Source of the DNA: Glandiceps talaboti
Taxonomy: Eukaryota; Hemichordata; Enteropneusta; Spengelidae
DNA: 64,000 nucleotides
Assembly: GCF_964340395.1 (NCBI RefSeq)
Contig: NC_135552.1
Location: forward strand, 24,089,181-24,153,180
Direction: 5' to 3'
Under the pieces are notes generated by a model. The model had not been told where the DNA came from, did not search any database, and saw nothing but the letters and a program-made list of their open reading frames with translations. The translations under genes were made by a program, and so were the position numbers. Below are positions 1 through 17,960 of the stretch, in pieces. Every line of letters begins with the position of its first letter. Position 1 is the stretch's first letter.

Positions 1-1260
1 GAAAACTTTGTAGCTCTAACCCCAAATAGGTGGATTAAAACTGTGATTCCTACTTTTGATCAATTGGCCCAAAATTTTGTAATTCTGTAGTACTTTCCAC
101 ACTGTGTTCAAAATTTTGTTATTCTAATATCCAAATACTTCTTGGTACCTGAAATAGATTTGACCACCTAGGTGTGTCATAAAAATAATAAACATTCAAT
201 TTTTTGGTGTCACACAAAGACCTCACTCAACGCACTACACAGGCATTACTATAGCCGTGTGTGGGAATAAGTTGACCTAGTCTTTTTTGACTCTTTAACT
301 AGAGGTAAAATGCCACTGCAGGTACCAAGAATTGGCTCAAGATAGTGTGATTCAGCAAAACTCTCTATATCATGTCTGTTCACATGGTCAACATCTGACA
401 TTGCATTTCTTATTCTATTTACATCCATAGCTTTATCATGCATTGAATGATAAACTGAAAGTCTACTTTACAACGACAGAGAGTGTATCTGAAGATATGG
501 AAAGGACATGTAGACTTAGAGCAAAACAGATCATGCAGGAACGGTTAATAATGGAATAATTTCGGGTTGTTCATATCCAAACCAGGAGCCGCCATCTTTG
601 TTTTCTTGACCAAATATATTCATCAGTTTGGTAATCAAATAAATTAAAAATTTATAACAGAACTGTTTGTGTATTATATCAAAATAGCCAAGACAGGTCA
701 TTAGATTTCTGGGCCTCAGACTTTATCAAAAGATTTTACCATATTTCAGTTGTATGTTTCACAAGCCATTCATTTCTGGAATGAGATGTTACAACTTCCA
801 ATTGTTTGATGGGAATTGAAACAGGATCATTTAGTTCTGATATCAACATCAGAAGCTGAAATCAACAAAAATGACTTTTTTTTGGAACTAATACTCATCT
901 TTTATCAGAGAGTTTCACATCTATTTTCATACTCATGTATTAGATATGTGGAAAGTGGTGAAAGTAGAAATTAGTGAAAGTTGTATGTACATGTCATTAT
1001 ATCAATTTTGTACTGTACTCCAAGTCTTTCCTGATTATTATCAACAATTAGTGTTTGGATTCTATAGCCGTGTAACCATAGATACCGATACATTTACCAG
1101 TTTTTGTTGAAAAATATATCATGGAACAACTGCTGTACTGTAACCATCATTTATATAAACTTTATTCATATGTATGTATTGTTTAGTAAACATGTCAGTT
1201 TACTTTCAGCTTTATGTCTGAATAAAACTGTACAAGTTGTAATGAGTGAAACAAACTGAC
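1..1260. other. AT-rich flank with dispersed repeat, no gene seen
   Basis: No coding exon is recognised. Bases about 60-310 belong to a dispersed family also found at about 59816-60050 (same strand) and, inverted, at about 11850-12060. Shared landmarks are CCACCTAGG-GTGTCATAAAA and a TTCAATTT stretch. Confidence 0.5.
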
Positions 1261-1265
1261 TACAT

Positions 1266-1420
1266 TTGTTTGTATGTATGTATGTATGTATGTATGTATG
1301 TATGTATGTATGTATGTATGTATGTATGTATGTATGTATGTATGTGTGTGTGTGTGTATGTATGTATATATGTATATATGTAGGTATGGATGGATGGATG
1401 GATGGATGGGTGGATGGGTG
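1266..1420 (+). repeat. microsatellite (ATGT)n, (GT)n, (GGAT)n
   Basis: About 20 ATGT units are followed by GT and GGAT runs. The short ORFs over it on both strands are artefacts of the simple sequence. Confidence 0.97.
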
Positions 1421-2270
1421 GGTGTGTGTATGTATGTGTGCATGTGTATGCATATGTTCTGGGGTTCTCTTGGTGTGCATGATTAGATCTTTCTTAGTGT
1501 ATTTTACCGTTTACATCTAAAAAATCAATTTGATTTGGGAGAGTTTCATAACAAGGACACAAGCCACTAACTTTTGTGACCAACTTTATTCAGAATTTTC
1601 AACAAGGCTTTCAACAATATACATAACATTGTTTGATTCTAGGAAGTAGAAAGAACCCATTCAAAACTAAACCTAGTGTTTTTGAACACAAGTATATCTA
1701 TGTTTAAAAAATATCCGAGTGTAACTCAAAAACAAATGTCTGTAACTTTAGCTCTGATGCGTCTACTCATAAAACATGAACAATTATTTTTACTTTTCTG
1801 TATATTTCGAAAATACAAACCTTCAATTAAAAGTTCCAGATAATGTTTTGATAAGACAGATGATGATATGCTACAATTCAATCCTTGGTAGACAGTCATA
1901 AAATAAGACGTGCCATTTTGGGTTCTTGTTTCAGTACTCTAAATGTTTGGATAAAATAAAATGCCAAAATACAAATCTTTCTGTGTATAAATCCTGTATG
2001 TAATATGATATGGTGAGTTTACATCTAGTTTTTCTGATGCTAGCACTGTTGTTGTGGAATCAAGCAAAAGTTGAACACTGCACTCATTTGAGTCAGTGGT
2101 ACTCGGTCACAACCAAGGTGTATTTTATATTCCTCTTGCAACAAAAGACTACTGGTACACAGAGTAACCCTACAAGACCGTCAATCAACTATATAACCAT
2201 CACATAGCCTAGTTTTCTAGTCAACACAGGCTGTTAAAGGTGAAACTGCATAACCATTACATACTAGGCC
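1421..2270. other. no gene recognised; possible distal 3' UTR of MFSD4B
   Basis: AT-rich sequence without a credible coding exon. TTTATT at 1585-1590 (AATAAA on the minus strand) could be a distal poly(A) signal for MFSD4B, but nearer candidates exist, so this is a weak inference. Confidence 0.25.
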
Positions 2271-2273
2271 TTG

Positions 2274-2390
2274 CATACTTGCTGCCTGGTGTGTTAACAT
2301 GTTATCACCACATACTTGCTGCCCAGCATGTTAACATGTTATCACCACATACTTGCTGCCTAGCGTGTTAACATGTTGTCGTCACATACT
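2274..2390. repeat. 37-bp tandem repeat, three copies
   Basis: Three copies of a unit beginning CATACTTGCTGCC and containing GTGTTAACATGTT start near 2274, 2311 and 2348. The last copy has begun to diverge. Confidence 0.9.
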
Positions 2391-2712
2391 ATCGATAGCA
2401 TACTATAAACCCGGAAATTTTTGATAAAGACTTATTTTGCTGGAAAACATAAACACAAAAATAAGTAGTGACTAAAAGGCCTTCTTGTACATGAACACAA
2501 TGTACCAGTCTGGTAATTGGTAAAAATTAGTTTTTGAGAACTAGCTGAAGACTGAAAAATCACAAAATTTTCAAGTAATGAAAACATGTAGGTTTACAGT
2601 ATGTCCTGTTTTATAGTTTATACTGTCTACTTAGCTAACACTATATTTATTGCTTTTTAAATCATAGCAAGATAATTTTCCATTGGAAAATACGTCATCT
2701 TATATACAGGCC

Positions 2713-2812
2713 TAGTCTGTAAGGTATGCTGTGACAGGGCGCCCTCACACATCGGTCAACCCGATCAGAGGAGGCTGGTGAGGGCGGAATGGCATGATGT
2801 ATCGTACAGTCT
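2713..2812 (+). mobile_element. short hairpin MITE, family member A
   Basis: A roughly 100-bp element with imperfect terminal inverted repeats, AGTCTGTAAGGTATGCTGTG on the left and ATGTATCGTACAGTCT on the right. It encloses a smaller hairpin (CCCTCAC...GTGAGGG). Related copies lie near 56075, 60870, 61030 and 63936, so it is a mobile family, non-coding and probably moved by an unrelated transposase. Confidence 0.65.
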
Positions 2813-3023
2813 AACACAGGCCTTGATTCTGGCCAGTACATGTACTTTATGTTTAATATTTAACTTTACTCAACTGTAGTTTTATTTCATTGTACAAAAT
2901 ACAGTTTGGGTTGTACATGTATGATTTCAGCATTTCAATGGCATTGTGTACATATACTTGCATTGTCTGTACATAACACAGGTAGATACATCAAAAATCA
3001 GTTAGGAAATATAGATATGATAA

Positions 3024-3046
3024 ACCCCCACCCCACCCCACCCCCA
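3024..3046 (-). promoter_or_regulatory. candidate G-quadruplex (minus strand)
   Basis: Four C-runs of 4-5 bases separated by single A bases on the plus strand. The minus strand reads four G-runs with one-base T loops, a classic stable parallel quadruplex pattern. If the MFSD4B 3' UTR reaches this far, the G-rich strand would be the RNA. Confidence 0.5.
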
Positions 3047-3929
3047 GTGAATTAAACACAACCACATGCACATCTACATGCATCTACCATGCCCACACAA
3101 CTCATGAACCTGAGTTCACTTTTGTAGAAAATATTCTCAGGGGAGAGAGCAAGAAAATAGCACCTTACAGCATTCAAGATGTGAGTAATTAAGTTTGCAT
3201 AGGATACATAGAACTTACAGAATGATCAAAATATCAATTTTATAATTCAAAATTTGGCAAGTTTTAGTTTGTTAATATCAATAATAATAATACTGGCAAA
3301 TGGTATATATTGACGTTGTATTATCACCGTTGTCATTTTAGTGTGAAGTTCAAGATATCTCTAACGTCAAAATCTCATCAACTTAAAAACATTTGCAATT
3401 CCTACATCCCTTTTGTAGGATCTAGGACAGTTTGATGTCCACCTAGGTTTACATAGACATCACATTGTAAACATAAACAGGTCCTTTAACCCTTCTGAAA
3501 TCACCCTGACTTAGGACACCACAAGTAGTACTACTGTAACTTTACATCCATACTGCAGTACTTAACTTGTTATCAGTCCATAACCCTATCTTGACTATAC
3601 ACCAATGTCTTTGAAAGCCCACAGAATACATCATGGCAACTGAAATATCTACAATCCATTATGCCAAATACATAGTCACCTTATCATGCTTAATACACCT
3701 CAGAGCTCAGCTGCATACAAGTTTTCAAAAAAATGGAAAAAACATAAACTCTCTCTCAAATTTCATAAATCAAAAGCTTATGTACCTACATCGACTATGA
3801 CATCATGAAGTCTGCAAAATTTATGTCAAGACATCATACACAGTACAATTCAACTTTGATGACATCATGAACATTACTACCATGTTTTATGAAGTCATGA
3901 CTACAGTCTGATCACAAAGGTCATGCCTA

Positions 3930-4645
3930 CAAAGACTGATGACATCATAAATTATGTGTATAAAGTCAAATGACATCATAAATCATGTCGACAAAGTCAA
4001 ATGACATCATAAATGATGTCTACAAAGTCAAATGACATCATAAATTGTGTCTACAAAGTCAAATGACATCATAAATTGTGTCTACAAAGTCAAATGACAT
4101 CATAAATCATGCCGACAAAGTCAAATGACATCATACACCATGAGTACTGATGACTTCATAAAGTCAGGTCTACAAATTCTGATGATATCTCATCAAGTTA
4201 TGTATGCCAAGTTTGATGACATCATCATGTTATGAATGCCAAGTTTGATGACATCATGTTATGAATGTCAAGCTTGCTGACATCATGTTTTGAAAGCCAA
4301 GTTTGATGACATCATGTTATGAATGCCAAGTATGATGACATCATGTTATGAATGCCAAGTTTGATGACACCATGTTATGAATGTCAAGCTTGATGACATC
4401 ATGTTTTGAATGTCAAGCTTGATGACATCATGTTATGAATGCCAAGTATGATGACATCATGTTATGAATGCCAAGTTTGATGACATCATGTTATGAATGC
4501 CAAGTTTGATGACATCATCATGTTATGAATGCCAAGTATGATGACATCATATTATGAATGCCAAGCTTGATGACATCATGTTTTGAATGCCAAGTTTGAT
4601 GACATCATGTTATGAATGCCAAGTTTGATGACATCGTCAAGTTAT
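3930..4645. repeat. TGACATCA-bearing minisatellite, 31-bp then 29-bp units
   Basis: Two abutting arrays lie 0.2 kb past the MFSD4B stop codon. The first (about 3930-4140) has a 31-bp unit with TGACATCATAAAT and ACAAAGTCAAA. The second (about 4190-4645) has roughly sixteen 29-bp units of GATGACATCATGTTATGAAT followed by GCCAAGTTT. Nearly every unit keeps TGATGACATCA, which differs by one base from a cAMP-response element and is almost self-complementary. Confidence 0.95.
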
Positions 4646-4853
4646 GACTACCAAATCTGAAATCTGTCATATGACTGAATGAATCATATAACACTTCCTA
4701 AACAATATAAGAATGCTCAAATCACACAAAAAGTCACCTAATTATTGTTCTTCTCAACCATATTGCAACATTATTGATATGTTTCCATCATAAAATATAT
4801 CACAATATATACAAGACACTCTGTTATTGGTTTATGTACTCTGGACCTGACCC

Positions 4854-10333
<5,480 letters not shown>

Positions 10334-10344
10334 CTTCAACTAGT

Positions 10345-10960
10345 ATATATACATGTGATTATAATTCAAGTCAGAGTGAAGTGATACCATATGCCTCTGT
10401 AGAATAAAACAAGGAAACAACACACAAATGACTTACATGTAGAGACAATCACAAGATGTCACACAAACTCAATGAACAAACCTTGTTCATTTAGGGAGAG
10501 GGGGTCTGGTGTCAATACAATTGCTGAACTTCATTTTTGCACTTCTAAACAGAAAACTTTCACACCTTCAACAATAACAGGTTCTGCATTTATGATGGAG
10601 ATGTTGATAAATTTAGTAAAATTTAATGCTAATGTGATATACAACACATCTTTGTACTGGGTTTCCTTTAACATTTTTATGTGTTTACATTGTATTAATC
10701 ATTTATTGAGCGTTTGTGACATTGTATGATCATATTTTACATTTTCCATGTACAGAAGTAAAAAATGTTCATTCACCCTGTAAAAGACTAGTCTCATTTC
10801 TGAATACTACAATATTTCTTTACAGCAGAGCTACAACCAAGACCATAGTTCTATTGAAAGTAAAGACTATGCATCATCATATAAAAAACCCATTGTCATT
10901 TTTTACTCTTTCGTTTAGTGGACGTGTCTTGAAATTGTGTGTAATATGTATTGATGATAA
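10345..10960. other. MFSD4B 5' intron, no feature seen
   Basis: AT-rich sequence upstream of the MFSD4B start codon. I see no coding exon or recognisable repeat. Confidence 0.3.
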
Positions 10961-10967
10961 TTGCATT

Positions 10968-11424
10968 AGATACAGACAGAATGTTACAATGTAACACTCA
11001 CAGACCAACTAGAACAATCAGCTGTGCCAAATTTCACCTGTGGCAATTTCTTCGTGCCGATTCCTCTCGGGTGTGGGCAAATTTTCATGAGATTTTGGTA
11101 ATTTGTGGCCATGAGCCAATGTGTTTTATCATTTTGGCCATGAGTGATTATCGCCAGTGCCACACATGTGCTCTTAAGAGAATGTCGTGAGCATTCTGCT
11201 CACTTTCAGCGCACACACACGAGTAAAAATTCCCACTTAGCCAAAGTGATCAAATACGCTAGATATTTGGCTCAAGGCCACGAACGACCAAAATCTCATG
11301 AAAATTTGCACAAGAGGAATTGGCACAAGGAAATTGCCATGAGTGAAATTTTGCTCAGCTGATTGTTCTAGTGTGCGCCTGGCTTTAGGTACAGACAGAA
11401 TGTCACAATGTAACACTCACAGAC
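10968..11424. mobile_element. 370-bp long-TIR element with 38-bp flanking direct repeats
   Basis: The core at about 11006-11376 begins ACTAGAACAATCAGCTG and ends CAGCTGATTGTTCTAGTGTG. The inverted arms run about 120-150 bp and share TTTCATGAGATTTTGGT. The core is bounded by direct repeats of about 38 bp, ACAGACAGAATG...AACACTCACAGAC at 10968-11005 and 11387-11424, differing at two or three bases. That is far longer than a normal target duplication. Confidence 0.7.
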
Positions 11425-11849
11425 ATTATTTATTTGGTGTAAAATAATGCCAACTTAGTCCTACATTGTTTTCCTTGTCTGGGTTAAAACCAACTGTTGA
11501 CTGATTATTACTGTAGTGAGACACTTGAAGTTACACTCATGAAATTACTACAGACTCATGGCACCCAGACTCTCGCTAAACAACGTTTCCAAAGGGAAAG
11601 AAACAGATTATTAGCTTCATTATAATGGTGCTGTGTCATCTGTACTTTCCTAACAACTACATGTATGACCTTGGTTGTATCATGTTGTCAAAAATGATTG
11701 ATACACAACACATAACTAAGTAACTATAAAATAATAATATGAAAAACAGGGAACCAATTCTTTGGTCATAAATCAAGGTCTCCTCTATCTGTTCCCATTC
11801 TTGACATACTAGACCAAAGTAAATCAATCCCCTCAATTCTCTGTACATG

Positions 11850-12060
11850 CAATGGCTTTTTACCTCATGCTAGAGGGTCAAAATAGAACAAGGAGGTCAA
11901 CTTCCCGGGGTCAACTCTCATGTACCTGTATGTCTATCAGTATCACAATGCATGTTATTACAGCACACTGGGGTAGAAATCATGGTATCAACCAAGAAAT
12001 CATATCATGTAATTTCCATGACTCTAGGGAGTCAAATTCTATTTCATAGGAAATCATGTG
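11850..12060 (-). repeat. dispersed repeat, inverted relative to copies at 60-310 and 59.8-60.05 kb
   Basis: Contains the reverse complement of the TTGTTCTATTTTGACCCC and TAGCATAAGGTAAAAT landmarks seen near 60.02 kb. No coding potential is seen and the class is unknown. Confidence 0.5.
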
Positions 12061-12399
12061 AGTTAAACACCTAAACAGAGACAGAACACAGCAATGTTGC
12101 CATGCCTACAGTAGTGTATCACTGAACATGTATGATGTTTAACATATGTATGTGGAACATGAAATTTTCACTTTGAGTACACTTTCATTTTGTGTTTTTT
12201 TTTGCAAAAATATCAAAATTACAACTACAAATACTTTTTACTGAGGTATTAATAACTATGCTTGTACCTTTTTAAACAATTCTGTAAAATTGTCTCCTAG
12301 CAAAAAAATATTCTCCTTTCCCATGAAAATGAAATAGTATTCCATAAGTATGAAATAAAATGACTTCACTTGCAAGGAAAATCCTTTTTAAAAAATCGT

Positions 12400-12580
12400 T
12401 CGTTCCAACAGCTGTGTCTATTTTAAACTCACTGTAAAGTCCTTTTAAACTCACTGTATGTATATGTATATATTCTACTTGTGTAAATTGTTTGTAAATT
12501 GTGTTTTGAGCCGAAAGACAAATTTTCGCATTCATATACGGATAATAAAGTTATTGAATTGAATTGAATTGAATTGAATT
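12400..12580 (+). mobile_element. retroelement 3' end with (TTGAA)n tail
   Basis: AATAAAG is followed by TTATTGAATTGAATTGAATT. This form, AATAAA plus a short tandem-repeat tail, is typical of CR1/L2-group non-LTR elements or SINEs sharing their 3' end. No reverse transcriptase remains. Confidence 0.45.
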
Positions 12581-12589
12581 AATAAGTAT

Positions 12590-13310
12590 GTGGGTACATG
12601 TAATACAATACACCATATATACGTGTATGTTCAACTAATCAGTAATATCTGGCGAGCACTGTTCTTGCAAAGGGAACATTTTTCAAATATGGATAATTTT
12701 GATAAGTGAAAAGAGAGGCCATAATTAGTGGTCATGTGGGATATGGTAGCAGTTAGGATCTAGAACCGGTTGCAGTAGTGGGATTATGCCAAAATTATGA
12801 AATAATGTAAGTTAGATAAAAAAAGGAGTCTATGTAAAATGTGACCCTCTCCTAATTTCCATTTTCTAAAACATGGTCCTACCAATTGTAAAAAGTGACC
12901 CACCCTCCTAATCCCCCCCCCCCCCTCGCCATTGTACTTACTGAAGACTCCCTTAAAGGTAGATTTTACCTATCGTACATGTACAATGTACTTGAATTGA
13001 AGCATTGTGTACTTTGGAATCGCAGTTACATAGCTTTAAAGTTGCACTAACTGCAACTTGATCATTTGTTTACGACTGTGTTGTTAGTCATTATGACTTT
13101 ATACTTGTAATATCTTACACCCAGAACAGAACTGAATCACCTAGTACCAGTGGGTAAACATATTTGTCTAGTTAGTAGTACACATACTATGGTGCAATAT
13201 ATCTAATCAAATTGATTTTCGGGTCTGACCAAAAAATCAGCGCACCTAATGGATCACAATTTCAAATTCTTAGTATTACTATACTACTTGTAGATAAAAT
13301 AGATCTTTGT
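12590..13310. other. no feature recognised
   Basis: AT-rich sequence in the presumed MFSD4B 5' intron, with a short C-run near 12917. No coding or repeat structure is clear. Confidence 0.3.
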
Positions 13311-13319
13311 ATTTTAAAT

Positions 13320-13728
13320 GTCTAATTCTCGCTACCTGCAATACAATTCTACACATTACTGTGGAGTCAAATGGAACGAGGTCGCGCGACAACGCATTCT
13401 TATGTCGACAACTACACTTCCGGTCGGCTATACTAATACACAGGAATGTTTCTTTCCCATTTTCAGTTGTAGACATCTCTTGTAATTTTGCTCTGGAAAG
13501 ATACTGTACATATTTAATTTTCCCACCTCCATAATTATATGAGCTTAAAACTTGCGTTTATCTTATTTGTTACAAATTAAACTGTTTGGAAGAAACATTC
13601 ACGTGTATTGACATAGGCGACCAGAAGTGTAGGTGTCGACAAATGCAAGCGCAGTCGCGAGACTGCGTTCCATTTGACTCCTTAGCGATGCATAGAATTG
13701 TATTGCAGATAGCGAGAATTATTGGTAT
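13320..13728. mobile_element. 400-bp long-TIR element
   Basis: The left arm (about 13322-13455) carries AATTCTCGCTACCTGCAATA and GAGTCAAATGGAACG. The right arm (about 13588-13726) is its reverse complement, ending TATTGCAGATAGCGAGAATT. Arms of about 135 bp enclose about 130 bp without a coding frame. The ends are unlike those of the 11.0-kb and 43.2-kb elements, so this is a separate family. Confidence 0.7.
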
Positions 13729-15089
13729 TTTTACAATTTTCGTGAATATCTTGTTTGTTCTCTGATTGAAAAATAATAACCCAGTTAGCTAGTACAGGTA
13801 AATAATCATCTCAGAACAATCAAACTGTAAGTGCCAAGTGTACAATGTATATACCTGTGTGAGCATTACTTACAAATACAATGTCTCCAAACATACCACA
13901 GGGATAATCACAGATATTATAACTAGTTGGTGTTGAAATAAAACAGATGTTACATTTTATTATAAAAAAGATCACCAAGCTGACTGTAGGCTTAAGACCA
14001 GTGGACAACTCATTACCATACTGACCACATGCACAAGCCAAAATTGTGTTTTTGTATTTTCTGTAGAAAACCATAGACCCTACTAAGATATCCTCTTCTA
14101 AACCAAGTCAATGAATTGCCTATACAGAGTAACTGAATTGTCATGTAGGTGACAACTCATGTTCCAAATAATGTATATTGTAAGACTCCTTACACTGCAA
14201 AAAGTACACTGCTGTCTAGCCTGCACAGTTATATTTTTAAACGATCCTTCATGCTAATTAGCACATGAAATACAGATAAAATAATTCAAAATATGATCCA
14301 AAATCTGTTTTATTTTTCACAAATTTAGACATAGGGTATACATGTAGGCATACTAACATTTGTCACATGAAAAAATGCAGAATTCAAAATTTTGTAGCAT
14401 TTTACTTGTATTCACTTTCTGTTATTTCATTTTTACTCATATTAAAGGAACTATTGATTAGCATATCTCAAAATGGTAATTTAACATGTTTACTTTGAAT
14501 GTAAAGATGACCAGAACAAACATAATTTCCTAGATAACATAAAATATATTTGATACAGTACTTCACAGCTCTTAGGTAAACACATTTTTGTTGTATTGCA
14601 TTACTGGGTATATACCGGTAGCAATGCAACCTTATGGGCTACATGTATATTTACCAGTATTACTATGACTATGTTTGCCTTAAACTTTCCCCAAACATTT
14701 GATTTAGACAGTTTTCGTACATGTCAATGATGCCGGTAAGAACAGCTGGTATGATAGTAGGCTTATTTTAGCAAACATCTATTTTCATTAAAAAGTTGAA
14801 GCATAGAGAACTGACAGCTGTTCACCATGTATTGTATTTTTGTGTTTTTTTATGGGATTGCAGACTACTATATCCATATTTATCCTGTGCAGTGTGATAA
14901 TACATAATTTCCGTTTATTAAACAGAATTGACAAAAATATAGCGACAACAAGAATGGACATATTGTTGACTGAATGTTGTTGAAAAAATGGTACATTTTC
15001 CTGCCAAAGATTTGTGAACATGCCATTACTATAAAAATTACATGGTCCCTGTCTCTGTCTGCACAATTCTCATGTATCCCTAATTCAAG

Positions 15090-15142
15090 CTATAATAATA
15101 ATAATAATTATTATTATAATTATTATTATTATTATTATTTTA
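15090..15142. repeat. (AAT)n/(ATT)n palindromic microsatellite
   Basis: A run of AAT followed directly by ATT units, self-complementary over about 50 bp. Confidence 0.9.
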
Positions 15143-16212
15143 ATTTCTTAGAAAACGCACTACACATACGTCACAGTGCGATGTACAGAAACTCTAAAAA
15201 GAATATGCAAAATTTAAAAATACACAATGCAAGTGGTAGGGTAAAGAACACAGTCCTGCGGTGAAATAAATGTACAGCAAAGCAAAAAAAAAATAATTCA
15301 TGAATATTTGATTTCCAAAGATTGTGCTAGACTATACAACACATGTAAAAGTCTTCTTATGGACAGTCATGTTACATTTTACAAAATGTATACATTACTA
15401 CATGAGTAACTTATCGAATGTTGGACACCAGGTACCAAAGTACAAGAAAATATTTAGATAAAGTCCCTAAATGTATCAGAAAACAAAGTACCCCAAATAA
15501 AGCATATTTCTGTTGAGTAATGTCTTTGCTTTCTATGTGTTGATATGTTAGTGCTTGACCCAAACCAGACCAAATTTCCATCATATCACCCAATTTTTAT
15601 CAAATGTTCAGCCATAACAAGGCACACAATGTCTGAAAATTGGTACTTGTATGATTGTTGGCACATTAATGGAGTTTTTGCAATTAACACTACAGATATG
15701 TACAATTGGACTTATTTTTATCATGGAAGATTCCATTGCTATATATTCAACCTAATTTTCAATACATACTACTGTTCCATAGATAATTGAAAAAAATAAT
15801 AATGAAAATGTATATACATATGTAAATTACTTTACCACAAGAAGTGTTCTTCTCAATGTTGTGTAGAAATGTCTGAGTGAGACAACACAAATCAATGACC
15901 ACTACTACAAATGTACCTGCCAAGATGGGTTTGTAAAGTGTTATTCCAAAGTACAGATGTGACATTATTCAGACAAAGGTGACACATGGTGTGTTACTGC
16001 GCCAGTCAACTGCCTGTCACGTGTTCATCAGCCATGCATAACTCTGATGTCAGACTAGTGGGAGTACATTGTATACAGAACACCTACATTGTATGGACAA
16101 AACTATGGTTTGGTGGTCATAAAAATATTCAGATGATGTTACAACATAGTGCATTTGGGAAATTGCAACTAAGAGTATTCACACAAGATTTATTTTTTTT
16201 TGCTTTGACTCT

Positions 16213-16239
16213 CCCCCCCAACCCCCCAACCCCCCTCCC
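16213..16239 (-). promoter_or_regulatory. candidate G-quadruplex in the presumed 5' intron
   Basis: The plus strand has C-runs of 7, 6 and 6 bases separated by AA or T, then CCC. The minus strand, sense for MFSD4B, therefore has four G-runs with one- to two-base loops. Confidence 0.4.
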
Positions 16240-17744
16240 TCATCCCATTCACATCCAGGACTTCATTTTTAGACGTTTATGACTACAGGAGACAGTATAC
16301 TACAACCAATATTTTAATTGACAAAACAACGCAGCCTATAGACATCAATATTTGTGTGCATGTGCTACATAAAAAGTCACTCTAAAACGAAAAAGTTTGA
16401 ACTTTAAATACTTGCACTCAGGTGAAAAATCATACTTGCTCAAAAATTTTATTTTTTCTGTACATTTAAATTTGTTTCCAGTGAGATAGTAATGTAAAAG
16501 GGTGAATTCAAGTAACGGCTACTGTCTCAAACAACTTTAATACCTATAAATGTTAAATGTCAACGGAAGTAAAAAAAACATACCACTGTAACCAGTTATA
16601 AAAAATACATGTTATTCAAAATAAAACCCTTAGGGAGGTTTCAGACTAGTCAAGTTAATGATAAATTAAGTCATTTTTATGATTTAAAAAAAATTCTAAA
16701 TCTAATATAATACTCTAGAAAATTTATATTGAAGTCACAATTCTGTTTTGATTTCTGTTTCAATTCCCTACCTTGTGAATGTATGGCAATAAGTTATGTA
16801 AGACTTTCCATTGCCCCCACCCCTCACCCCCCACACCACCCTCACCACCAAAAACCATCGATTTCAAGATTGCTCAAACTTGTTGTGATTTATAGATGGC
16901 TGACGTTTGTTATATTTCATAACTTTGTGACTGTAATTTCTAGTATTTTTAATAAAGTAATAGAATGTCATTTGTCTTCAATACTTCTACAAGTATTTGA
17001 TCAAGTGACTGTGTTCTTATCACAGAAACAAGTATTATTTCTGAGATTGTTGATTTCCTACACAAATACTACTGCTACAAATGTATCAATATACGCTCTA
17101 TATATACACTCTATACTTTAATTACATAAGTCAAAAAGTTGTTATATTTAGCCTGTAGACAAGTAAAATAACAATCTAAGAAATACTACGTGCCCTTGTG
17201 ATTAATGAAATTCAGAAACAGAATAAGCTTTCTCACTGGAGTAAAAAGAGAAGTGAAAGTATTCAAAGAAACGTAAGCACTTCCAATTGACTACTTTACA
17301 ATGTACCCCAATGGGGTCATATAATTTAATTAGTTGGAATGACCCTTATTTGCATATCAATCAAGAATATTTGAATAGTTGGCAACGGGGTACAAACGCC
17401 AAACGGTGGGTATTGTCAACCGTAACCACCGAAAGCACACAAATCCAACATGGCGTTATTCATCTCGAAGATCCTCACTTTTTTTTCACACATCATCTTC
17501 ATGTAATCAAAGGTCACAGTTCTGTCTATCTGTCTGTCATATGCATATTCGAAGTTATGTATCAATGTGTCCGTGAGCATTATTCGAATGTAAATACATT
17601 ATCACACAGCAACGTGTCATTCATTGAATGAGGAAATAGATGGAATGTTTCGGAGTCGAACTTCAAAGTCCACAGACCTCGACCATCCATGTAACGCGCT
17701 AATAAATTTTAATGCACAGACCTACAAAATGAAAACGCACTTAC

Positions 17745-17960
17745 CTATCGAATATAAATAAGAGGCGGCACGTTACAAATGTCCAGCACGGGAAAGAGTA
17801 ACGAGAGCACTGCGCCGTGAAAAGTTATAAAAATATGACTTTTAGCGGATGACTGTTACTTCCGGGTTTGTCGAAATACACCGAAGCTACCCAGTGTACA
17901 CTGCGCGGGCTGTGAACCAGAACGAGGTACTCCCCTGCCCTGGCGGCCAATTTACAAAAA
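17745..17960 (-). promoter_or_regulatory. putative MFSD4B 5' UTR exon and promoter
   Basis: On the minus strand the sequence ends in a strong donor, CGATAG|GTAAGT, at 17745/17744. The 200 bases upstream (to about 17.95 kb) are clearly richer in CpG than the surroundings. No other minus-strand gene lies between here and the MFSD4B start at 10.33 kb, where a weak acceptor (TATACTAG) sits just before the ATG. I infer a noncoding first exon joined over a roughly 7.4-kb intron. RNA-seq or CAGE would settle it. Confidence 0.4.

Larger units (their letters stand above)
13730..17740. other. presumed MFSD4B 5' intron; mostly no features
   Basis: Four kilobases of AT-rich sequence with no credible coding exon on either strand. 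Landmarks are an AAT/ATT microsatellite at about 15090-15142 and C-rich tracts near 16213 and 16816. Small ORFs here lack homology and splice support. Confidence 0.4.

Noticed and set aside
1166-1520. His/Thr-rich and Met/Cys/Val/Tyr-rich ORFs
   Set aside because: Translations of an ATGT/GT/GGAT microsatellite.
13279-13534. Paired opposite-strand ORFs of 65 and 75 aa
   Set aside because: They lie across one arm of a palindromic element and are not conserved proteins.
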